From Caulobacter flavus (GTDB lineage: Bacteria; Pseudomonadota; Alphaproteobacteria; Caulobacterales; Caulobacteraceae), in the NCBI RefSeq assembly GCF_003722335.1, contig NZ_CP026100.1, positions 1,586,001 to 1,650,000 of the forward strand: a stretch of DNA of 64,000 nt, written 5' to 3'. The position numbers and the translations under genes were made by a program. Shown in pieces: positions 58,138 through 64,000 of the stretch. Positions within the stretch are counted from its first letter, which is position 1. The number at the start of each line of letters is the position of its first letter. The notes below the pieces were generated by a model that was given only the letters and a program-made list of their open reading frames with translations, made no database searches and was not told the origin of the DNA.

Positions 58138-59568
58138 ATGAGCGAGGTCTTGGACGGCGCGCCCGCGCGCCTGGGCGTCGAGCAGGCGGTTGCGCGAAAA
58201 CCGCTGAACCGGGGCGGATGGTCCTGGGTGCTGCACCAGGGCTCGCGCGACGTCTACGTGGTGCTGGTCACCATCTACATCTTCGCCCCCTACTTCTCCG
58301 GCGTGCTGGTCGGCGACCCGGTGCGGGGCCAGGCGATCATGGCCCAGATCGCCACCACCTACGGCCTGATCGTCGCCCTGACCGCCCCGATCCTCGGCGC
58401 GGCCGTCGAGAAGTACGGGCCGCGCAAGCCGCTGGCGGCGACCCTGCTGACCCTGATGCTGCCGATGCTGATCGTCCTGTGGTGGGCGACGCCGGCCGGC
58501 GGGCTGCCACTGGCGGCGACGGCCGGGGCCCTGATCGTGCTGGGCGTGGCCTACAACTGGGGCGACGTGGCCGCCAACTCCCTCTTGCCGCGCGCGGCCG
58601 CCGAGCCGGGCCAGGCCTCGCTGCTGTCGGGCCTGGGCTACGTGTTCTCCAACGGCCTGTCGGTGCTGATGCTGATCGTCATGCTGTGGGGCTTCGTGCT
58701 GCCGGGGCAGGTCGACTGGCCGGGGATCCCCAAGGCGCCGCTGCTGGGGCTGTCGACCGGCCATCACGAGCCCAGCCGGCTTTCGGGACCGCTGTCGGCG
58801 CTGATCATGGCCCTGGGCGCGATCCCGTTCCTGCTGTGGACGCCGGACGCGCCGCGCACGGGCCTGGGCGTCGGCGCGGCGTTCAAGGCGGGACTGGCGC
58901 TGCTGAGCGACACTTTCGCCAACCTTCGCGGCCATCGCGACGTGGCGACCTTCCTGGCCACGCGGATGCTCTATTGCGACGGCATGACCGCGCTCCTGGT
59001 GTTCGGCGGGCTGTTCGCGGCCGGGGTCATGGGCTGGGGCGCGCTGGAGATGCTGGTCTACGGCGTGTCGCTGAGCCTGGTCGGGGCGCTGGGCGGCTTC
59101 CTGGCCCCAAAGCTCGACCGGCTGCTGGGACCCAGGCGCGCCGTGCAGGTCGAGATCGCCGGCTGCCTGGCCGCCCTGATCTGTCTGCTGGGCATGCGGC
59201 CCGATCGCATCCTCTACGTCTTCGCCTACGACCCGGCCGGTCCGGCCGTGTGGGACGGGCCGATCTACCGCACCCTGCCCGAGCTGTTCTACGTGGGGCT
59301 GGGCCTGATCATCGCCGTCTGCGTCACCGCCCAATACGCCTCGAGCCGGACGCTGCTGGTGCGCCTGGCGCCGCCCGACCGCACGGCGGCGTTCTTCGGG
59401 CTGTACGCCCTGTCGGGCACGGCGACGGTGTGGCTGGGCTCGGCCCTGGTGGCGGCGGCCACGACCCTGTTCCACAGCCAGGTCGCCGGCTTCGTGCCGA
59501 TCGTCGCCCTGATGGCCCTGGGCGCCCTTGGCCTGTTCGCCGTGCGCGGCGGCGGGCGCGAGGCTTGA
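58138..59568 (+). CDS. MFS transporter (UMF1/Atg22-like)
   Basis: A 476-aa inner-membrane transporter with about 12 hydrophobic segments. The segment GVAYNWGDVAANSLLPRAA resembles the YNALLP-type motif of the UMF1/Atg22-like MFS group, and GAAVEKYGPRKPL is the MFS motif A analogue. The first 30 residues are cytoplasmic, and the start at ATG 58138 is the first in frame. The group includes amino-acid exporters, but the substrate here is unknown. It ends 31 bp before pabB on the same strand, so read-through into the folate genes is possible. Confidence 0.87.
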   Translation: MSEVLDGAPARLGVEQAVARKPLNRGGWSWVLHQGSRDVYVVLVTIYIFAPYFSGVLVGDPVRGQAIMAQIATTYGLIVALTAPILGAAVEKYGPRKPLAATLLTLMLPMLIVLWWATPAGGLPLAATAGALIVLGVAYNWGDVAANSLLPRAAAEPGQASLLSGLGYVFSNGLSVLMLIVMLWGFVLPGQVDWPGIPKAPLLGLSTGHHEPSRLSGPLSALIMALGAIPFLLWTPDAPRTGLGVGAAFKAGLALLSDTFANLRGHRDVATFLATRMLYCDGMTALLVFGGLFAAGVMGWGALEMLVYGVSLSLVGALGGFLAPKLDRLLGPRRAVQVEIAGCLAALICLLGMRPDRILYVFAYDPAGPAVWDGPIYRTLPELFYVGLGLIIAVCVTAQYASSRTLLVRLAPPDRTAAFFGLYALSGTATVWLGSALVAAATTLFHSQVAGFVPIVALMALGALGLFAVRGGGREA

Positions 59569-59599
59569 GGCGCGCGCGCGACGCGCCTATCACCCGCCG

Positions 59600-60931
59600 A
59601 TGCGCGACGTCGCCCTCATCGCCGCCCCGTGGCGCGACCCACTGTGGGCCGCGGCTCCCTTCCGGGACGAGCCGTTCGCCTGCGCCCTCCTGTCGGGCGG
59701 TCCGGGCGAGCGGTGGTCCTACCTGCTGCGCGCGCCCGACCAGACCCTGACCCTCGCGCCGGACGATCGGCGCGACCCGTTCGCGGCCCTGGCGGACATG
59801 ATCGGCCCGGCCCTGCCGAGCGATCCCGAAGGCCCCCCGTTGCAGGGCGGCGTCGTCGGCTTGGCCGCCTACGAGCTGGGCGACTGGATCGAGGCGCTGG
59901 ACCTGGCGCGCGGCGACTGGCCCGACCTGGTCTGCGCCCGCTATCCGGCCCTGCTGGCCTTCGACCACCTGCAGCGCGCTGTGGTCGCCGTCGGGCGAGG
60001 CGAGGGGGCCGCGCAGGCGCGGGCCCGCGCCCAGGCGGCGCTGGCCTGGCTGGACGCGCCGGCCCGCGATCCCTTCGAGGGGCGGCTGTGCGCGGCGCTG
60101 CAGGCCGAGCCGCCCGCCGCCTACGAGACGGCGGTGGCGGAAGTGGTCGAGCGGATCGTGGGCGGCGAGATCTTCCAGGCCAACATCGCCCGGGCCTGGC
60201 GCGGCCGCCTGGCGCCGGGCGCGGACCCCTTCGACCTGTTCGCCCGTCTGCGCTGCGCCAGCCCCGCCCCGTTCGCCGCCTATCTGCGGTTGGAAGGGCG
60301 GGCGATGGTGTCGAACTCGCCCGAGCGGTTCCTCAAGGTGCGCGGCGGCGAGATCGAGACCCGGCCGATCAAGGGCACCCGGCCGCGCGGCGCGGATCCC
60401 GCCCAGGACCGCGCCCTGGCCTTCGAGCTGTCGGCCAGCGCTAAGGACCGGGCCGAGAACCTGATGATCGTCGACCTGATGCGCAACGACCTGGCCAGGG
60501 TCAGCCCGCCCGGCAGCGTGCGCACGCCGCAGCTGTTCAAGGTCGAGACCTTCGCCAACGTCCATCACCTGGTCTCGACGGTGGAGGGGCGGCTGAAGCC
60601 GGGGCTCGGCGTTCCCGACCTGCTGCGGGCGACCTTCCCGCCGGGCTCGATCACCGGGGCGCCCAAGGTGCAGGCCATGAAGGTGATCGCTGGGCTGGAG
60701 GGGCCGCGCGGTCCCTATTGCGGCTCGCTGTTCTGGGCCGGCTTCGACGGGGCCTTCGAGTCCAGCGTGCTGATCCGCACCGTGGCCCTGGCGGCCGAGG
60801 GCGACGGCTGGCGGCTGGAAGCCAAGGCCGGGGCGGGCATCGTCGCCGACAGCGATCCGCTGGCCGAGCGGCTGGAGACCGAGGCCAAGATCGACGCCCT
60901 GCGCCGGGCGCTGACCGGGGAGGGGGCATGA
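59600..60931 (+). CDS. pabB: Aminodeoxychorismate synthase component I
   Basis: A 443-aa chorismate-using enzyme for para-aminobenzoate (folate) synthesis. The C-terminal chorismate-binding domain has all family blocks: IVGGEIFQANIARAWRG, EIETRPIKGTRPRG, LMIVDLMRNDLARV, VSTVEGRLKPG and FPPGSITGAPKVQAMKVI. The short N-terminus lacks a PabA glutaminase domain, so the amidotransferase must be supplied elsewhere. PIKGT favours PabB over TrpE (which has PIAGT). Its stop overlaps the start of pabC in the string ATGA, so the pair forms one folate operon. Confidence 0.93.
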   Translation: MRDVALIAAPWRDPLWAAAPFRDEPFACALLSGGPGERWSYLLRAPDQTLTLAPDDRRDPFAALADMIGPALPSDPEGPPLQGGVVGLAAYELGDWIEALDLARGDWPDLVCARYPALLAFDHLQRAVVAVGRGEGAAQARARAQAALAWLDAPARDPFEGRLCAALQAEPPAAYETAVAEVVERIVGGEIFQANIARAWRGRLAPGADPFDLFARLRCASPAPFAAYLRLEGRAMVSNSPERFLKVRGGEIETRPIKGTRPRGADPAQDRALAFELSASAKDRAENLMIVDLMRNDLARVSPPGSVRTPQLFKVETFANVHHLVSTVEGRLKPGLGVPDLLRATFPPGSITGAPKVQAMKVIAGLEGPRGPYCGSLFWAGFDGAFESSVLIRTVALAAEGDGWRLEAKAGAGIVADSDPLAERLETEAKIDALRRALTGEGA

Positions 60932-61695
60932 TCCCGCCGAACGATCGCGGCCTGCTGCTGGGCGACGGGCTGTTCGAGACCCTGCTGGCGGTCGACGGCG
61001 CGGTTCGCCACCTCGAGGCGCATCTCGACCGCATGGCGGCCGGCTGCGTGGCGCTGGGCCTGCCGGACCTGGATCGCGAGGCGGCTCGCGGCCTGGTCCG
61101 GGCCGCGCCGGGCGAGGCGGGGCTGACCGCCGGCCGCGCCGCCGTGCGCCTGACCCTGACCGCCGGCTCGGGCGGGCGCGGACTGGACCGGCCCGACGCG
61201 CCGGTCTGCGTGCTGCTGGCGTCGTGCGCGCCCGCGCCGCCGGCCGGAGCTCCGGCCCGCGCCGTGGTCGCCGGCGTTCGCCGCAACGAGGGCTCGCCGG
61301 CTTCGCGGCTGAAGACGCTGTCCTATCTCGACAACGTCCTGGCCCGCGCGCAGGCGCGGCGGGCCGGCGCGGACGAGGCCCTGATGCTGAACAATCGCGG
61401 CTGGCTGGCCTGCGCCTCGGCGGGAAACCTGTTCTGGCTGGAGGGCGGCGTGCTGGCGACGCCGGCCCTGGACTGCGGCGTGCTGGCCGGCCTGGCGCGG
61501 GGGCGGGTGATGGCCGCGGCCGGCGCCTTGGGCCTGGAGGTGCGCGAGGCGCATGCCGGGATCGAGGCCCTGGCCACCGCCGACGCGGTGTTCCTGACCA
61601 ACAGCCTGACCGGGGTGCGGCCGCTCGTGTCGCTGGACGGCCGGGCCCTGGGCGAGGATCCGCACGTGGCGGCGCTGGCCGCCCAGGTCGGCTAG
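60928..61695 (+). CDS. pabC: Aminodeoxychorismate lyase (class IV aminotransferase)
   Basis: A 255-aa PLP-dependent lyase releasing pyruvate from aminodeoxychorismate to give para-aminobenzoate. The start ATG lies in an ATGA overlap with pabB. The landmarks are RGLLLGDGLFETLLAV at the N-terminus, the PLP-Lys in RLKTLSYLDNVLA and the PLP-phosphate loops ASAGNLFWL and FLTNSLTGVRPLVSL. Length is near that of E. coli PabC. The gene order (pabB-pabC, coupled) supports assignment as PabC over a branched-chain or D-amino-acid aminotransferase. Confidence 0.92.
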   Translation: MIPPNDRGLLLGDGLFETLLAVDGAVRHLEAHLDRMAAGCVALGLPDLDREAARGLVRAAPGEAGLTAGRAAVRLTLTAGSGGRGLDRPDAPVCVLLASCAPAPPAGAPARAVVAGVRRNEGSPASRLKTLSYLDNVLARAQARRAGADEALMLNNRGWLACASAGNLFWLEGGVLATPALDCGVLAGLARGRVMAAAGALGLEVREAHAGIEALATADAVFLTNSLTGVRPLVSLDGRALGEDPHVAALAAQVG

Positions 61696-61807
61696 AGCCT
61701 TTTAGCCTCACACGGAAACATGTGAGGCGTCTAAAAAGGCTCTAAATCAAACATCTGGAGCGCGTTAGTCGGCGAAGCCGCGCAGACTTTCGCCTGACGC
61801 GCTCTAG
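61693..61807. repeat. Double palindrome after pabC (family G)
   Basis: The first hairpin is GAGCCTTTTAGCCTCACA with TGTGAGGCGTCTAAAAAGGCTC. After AAATCAAACATCTG comes the second, GAGCGCGTTAGTCGGCGA with TCGCCTGACGCGCTC. Both start or end in AGAG/CTCT. It is the only non-family-A element made of two independent hairpins, and it may double as the pabC transcription terminator. Confidence 0.8.
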
Positions 61808-62343
61808 GTCTTCGACCACTCCACCGTTTCGGTGCGGCGCGGGCGCAGATAGTAGGTGCGCCGGAAGGTGAACGAGGCGTTGTTGAGGCTGACGGTCGGC
61901 TTGTAGTCGTAGCTGGTCGTGCTGATGATCACGCTGCTGCTGGCCGGCAGCACGCTTTCGGGCACGTCGGTCACCACGGCCGCGGCGGCCGGGCAGTTGG
62001 TCGGGCTGTTCTTGGGCGAGACCCAGGCCACGGTGTCCTTGCCCTTGGTGTCGGACGTCACGCTGTAGAGGCACAGGCGCATGGGCGAGGCCGGGAACGG
62101 CTTCATGACCGCCAGGCTGATGTTGTAGATGTCGTTGACCCGGGTCTGGTTGATCTGGCCGTTCTGGGCGGCCATGTCGCCGATCAGCGAGGTGGCGTGG
62201 AACAGGCGCCGCTGGGCCATCATCGCCTGGGTCAGCTCGGCCATGCCGAAGTAGAACACCAGCAGCAGCGGCGCCAGCAGGGCGAACTCGACGGCGACGG
62301 CGCCGCGGACGTCGCGGGCGAAGCGGGAACGGCGCGGGATCAT
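61804..62343 (-). CDS. TadE-like pseudopilin (second of pair)
   Basis: A 179-aa TadE/TadG-like envelope protein of a Flp (tight adherence) pilus system. The conserved TadE opening RDVRGAVAVEFALLAPLLL carries the Glu at the pseudopilin +5-like position and a single N-terminal membrane segment (residues 15-40). The C-terminal part is periplasmic, with two cysteines (LCLYSV and TNCPA). It starts in a 4-bp ATGA overlap with the TadE-like gene upstream, so the pair is coupled. It is minor-pilin-like by family knowledge; the function is not proven. Confidence 0.88.
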   Translation of the reverse strand: MIPRRSRFARDVRGAVAVEFALLAPLLLVFYFGMAELTQAMMAQRRLFHATSLIGDMAAQNGQINQTRVNDIYNISLAVMKPFPASPMRLCLYSVTSDTKGKDTVAWVSPKNSPTNCPAAAAVVTDVPESVLPASSSVIISTTSYDYKPTVSLNNASFTFRRTYYLRPRRTETVEWSKT

Positions 62344-62951
62344 GCGGGGCAGCTCACGCTGGCGGCCGAGCTGCTGTTGTAGGGCTCGTTGGCGAAGGCG
62401 GTGGTGAAGCCGAGGGTCGCCTTGCCGTTGGCCGTCTGCATGATCGGCTTCAGCAGCGGGGTGATCAGCGGCCAGTCGTAGTAGGCGCGCACCAGCACCA
62501 GCGAGCTGGGCCCGCCCGGATCCCAGCAGGGCGTGTCGGGCGTGGTCAGGCTGCTGGTCGAGGTGAAGGTCGAGACCGTGCGCACGTCGACGCGCAGGCG
62601 TCCGGTGCAGCCGCTCTGCAGCCAGCTCATGCGCCCGCAGATCTTGGTCCGGAACGCGGCGGCGGAGTTGTCGCTGGAGGTCTGGACCTGGCCGGTGCGG
62701 ATCTCGCGGCCGGAGTCGATGACCGCGTTCTCCAGCACCATCGACGCGAAGAAGATCAGCGCCAGCTCGATCAGGCCGAAGAACAGCAGCAGGAACGGCG
62801 CCAGCACCAGGGCGAACTCGACGGCGGTCGCGCCGTCTTCCGCGCGCGCGAAGCGGCCCAGCCGACGGCGGGCGGCCAGCTTCAGGCGGTCTTTGAGCGA
62901 AACGGGAAGCTTCCCCATGCGGCGGTCCGAGTTTGCGACGTGGCGAACCAT
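62340..62951 (-). CDS. TadE-like pseudopilin (first of pair)
   Basis: A 203-aa TadE-family protein. A basic N-terminal stretch (about 1-38) precedes the conserved EDGATAVEFALVLAPFLLLFFG segment (given here by its start EDGATAVEFA), which forms the single membrane helix at about 39-68. A periplasmic domain with four cysteines (KICGRM, SGCTGR, TPCWDP, VSCPA) follows. ATG 62951 is kept because AGGGAG lies nine bases upstream; ATG 62918 is an alternative. The stop overlaps the next tadE-like gene, and a CpaC N-domain gene lies 70 bp upstream on the same strand. Confidence 0.88.
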   Translation of the reverse strand: MVRHVANSDRRMGKLPVSLKDRLKLAARRRLGRFARAEDGATAVEFALVLAPFLLLFFGLIELALIFFASMVLENAVIDSGREIRTGQVQTSSDNSAAAFRTKICGRMSWLQSGCTGRLRVDVRTVSTFTSTSSLTTPDTPCWDPGGPSSLVLVRAYYDWPLITPLLKPIMQTANGKATLGFTTAFANEPYNSSSAASVSCPA

Positions 62952-63021
62952 AGCGCCCGCTCCCTAACCGCGCCCTAATCGATCGCCGCGCGCGCTCACG
63001 CGCGTACGCGGGATTTCCGGA

Positions 63022-63444
63022 TCAGGGTTGGCCGGGCGCCGGGGCCGGTTCGGCGGCGGTCAGGGCGATGCAGCGGCTGTCGCAGGCGTAGGCCGAGGCG
63101 CTGGCGCCGCGCTGGACGGTCACGGCGTCGGCGGAGACGTCGGTCACCAGCACCTGGCCGCCGGCCAGCGAGCGGCCCTGGGCGTCGAAGGCGAACAGCG
63201 TGGTCACGCCCACGCGCTTGCCCAGGATCACCAGGGTGCGGTCGTTGACGACGCTGACGTCGGCGATCTGCGGATCGCCGACGACGATCTCGCGGGCCGA
63301 GCCGCCCAGCGGAATGGTGGTCGCCTGGCCCGCGGCCACGGTCATGGTGCGCGAAGCAGGGGCGGTCGGGGCGGCCGCCTGGGCCGCCACGGCGGCGCCG
63401 CAGAGGCTGAAGAAGGCGGCGATGGCGAGCGAGAGGCGGCGCAT
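63022..63444 (-). CDS. Stand-alone CpaC/RcpA N-terminal pilus-assembly domain protein
   Basis: A 140-aa exported protein. After a signal peptide (MRRLSLAIAAFFSLCGAAVAAQA) it consists almost wholly of the secretin N-terminal domain found in Flp pilus CpaC/RcpA (TMTVAAGQATTIPLGGSAREIVVGDPQIADV ... TLVILGKRVGVTTLFAFD, given as landmarks TTIPLGGSAREIVVG and TLVILGKRVGVTTLF). The secretin ring itself is absent. The tail carries a CDSRC pair and ends Pro-rich. It lies between two tadE-like genes and the divergent pilA. It may be an accessory or assembly factor of the pilus; the role is inferred. Confidence 0.85.
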   Translation of the reverse strand: MRRLSLAIAAFFSLCGAAVAAQAAAPTAPASRTMTVAAGQATTIPLGGSAREIVVGDPQIADVSVVNDRTLVILGKRVGVTTLFAFDAQGRSLAGGQVLVTDVSADAVTVQRGASASAYACDSRCIALTAAEPAPAPGQP

Positions 63445-63757
63445 GGCGGTCCTGTCGGAGCGAAATCTGTGACCTCACCCTGACGAAGAATGGTCAATAA
63501 AAACCTAAGATCGTCCAGCGTGCGACAAGCTGTACGTTTCAGAATCCCTTGAGCAACAACGGATTTTCGCCTGTTGATCGCCCCTTGGTTAAGCGTTCGT
63601 AATGGTAAACTCAAATAAACCAAAAGAAAAATCGACAGAAAGTTCCGATGTTTACTGGCGATTAATCGAGGTGGGCGAATTTGATCGTGTTTTCGGGGGT
63701 GAACAAGTCGCCATGGCTTGCCGGCCCAGCCAAGTTTTCTCAGCAGGAGATCAAGTC
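63445..63757 (+). promoter_or_regulatory. AT-rich divergent promoter region of pilA
   Basis: This 313-bp gap is the AT-richest part of the window. It holds TTAA-N7-TAAT (63589-63603), a partial CtrA-like site, with an adjacent ATGGTAAA, whose reverse TTTACCAT is one base from the CtrA half-site TTAACCAT. The open frame from 63602 into pilA has no ribosome-binding site and is not counted as coding. I saw no clear sigma-54 -24/-12 pair. Confidence 0.45.
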
Positions 63758-63934
63758 ATGTCGAAGTTTGTCACGCGCTTCCTGAAGGACGAGTCGGGCG
63801 CCACGGCCATCGAATACGGCCTCATCATCGCCCTCATCTCGGTGATCATCGTCGCCGCTTTCGGCGTCCTGAAGGGCGGCCTGGAAAGCGCCTTCGACAG
63901 CACCGCCGAAACCCTGAAGAACCCGAACCCGTAA
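63758..63934 (+). CDS. pilA: Flp/Fap-type pilin PilA
   Basis: A 58-aa major pilin of the Caulobacter-type Flp pilus. The short leader MSKFVTRFLKDESG is followed by the Flp signature ATAIEYGLIIALISVIIVAAFG. The prepilin peptidase site is expected at Gly-14/Ala-15, with Glu-19 as +5. It is nearly identical in form to Caulobacter PilA. AGGAGA lies 9 bases before ATG 63758. The AT-rich region upstream is the expected cell-cycle promoter. The next gene downstream (63962) also begins like a pilin. In Caulobacter the cpa assembly genes follow pilA; here they would lie beyond the window. Confidence 0.93.
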   Translation: MSKFVTRFLKDESGATAIEYGLIIALISVIIVAAFGVLKGGLESAFDSTAETLKNPNP

Positions 63935-63961
63935 GCCGCGGGCCGGAAGGGGAGACGTCCA

Positions 63962-64000
63962 ATGGTTCGGCTGTTCGGTCGCTTCCTGAAGGACGATCGC
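63962..64000 (+). CDS. Start of a second pilin-like gene (truncated by window end)
   Basis: Only 13 codons are visible: MVRLFGRFLKDDR. The GRFLKDDR opening matches the leader of the preceding PilA (TRFLKDES), and GGAAGGGGAG lies just upstream as a ribosome-binding site. It is probably a second Flp pilin in an operon with pilA, 27 bp downstream of its stop. The remainder cannot be judged. Confidence 0.6.
   Translation, partial: MVRLFGRFLKDDR

Noticed and set aside
63602..63757. In-frame 52-codon extension of pilA from an ATG at 63602
   Set aside because: There is no ribosome-binding site, and the composition is AT-rich and non-coding. The pilin leader must be short for prepilin peptidase cleavage, and ATG 63758 has AGGAGA upstream.

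Overview
The window is a high-GC, gene-dense chromosomal segment from an alphaproteobacterium. The order Caulobacterales, and most likely Caulobacter itself, fits best. The main reasons are a 58-aa Flp pilin that closely resembles Caulobacter PilA, a DnaA-type 'G-box' ahead of nrdA, an OmpA-like protein with a long proline linker, many short palindromic intergenic repeats and frequent GTG/TTG starts. These are inferences from sequence reading, not database matches. I saw no rRNA, tRNA, CRISPR array, prophage or insertion sequence.

Layout. 1-16 kb: the 3' end of lpdA, a secreted small protein, a methyl-accepting chemotaxis protein, a sulfatase, the xerC/DUF484 pair facing priA, a 14-TM drug-efflux MFS protein, a periplasmic copper chaperone (PCuAC), an M13 metallopeptidase and an alpha/beta hydrolase. 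16-25 kb: a DUF488/methyltransferase pair, a glycine-zipper/SH3 envelope protein, a dienoyl-CoA isomerase-like enzyme, a CE2-like SGNH esterase, a pentapeptide-repeat protein, CorA, a secreted CHAP protein and an acyltransferase. 25-31.5 kb: TerC, a YbaL-type antiporter, and a divergent small XRE regulator leading into a second Kef-type antiporter, then an OmpA-family protein. 31.5-50 kb: nrdA and, about 14 kb away, nrdB, both preceded by paired NrdR-like boxes. Between them lie an outer-membrane protein, an HxlR/SDR pair, a CusF-like protein, patatin, hemolysin III, TauE, an aldo-keto reductase, an MFS/LysR pair, a membrane-anchored pentapeptide protein and asd. 50-64 kb: a ketopantoate-reductase-like gene, YidB-like and DUF6491 proteins, a dicarboxylate symporter, amn, a BlaI/BlaR-like pair with candidate operators, a tyrosine phosphatase, pabB-pabC, and finally a Tad/Flp pilus locus (two TadE-like pseudopilins, a stand-alone CpaC N-domain protein, pilA and the start of a second pilin).

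Most genes are housekeeping, transport or envelope functions. Regulation is unusually legible: NrdR box pairs at exactly 31 bp, a G-box at nrdA, inverted repeats at the blaI and hxlR promoters, and clear intrinsic terminators. The intergenic space is colonised by at least seven families of palindromic repeats. The largest family has eight copies and shares a core close to CGTTTTCAGCTTCCGC. I did not find a convincing undescribed multi-gene system. The best leads are a PriA that has lost exactly one of its two zinc sites, the small-regulator/antiporter module, the stand-alone secretin N-domain in the pilus locus and a low-GC membrane-anchored pentapeptide protein.
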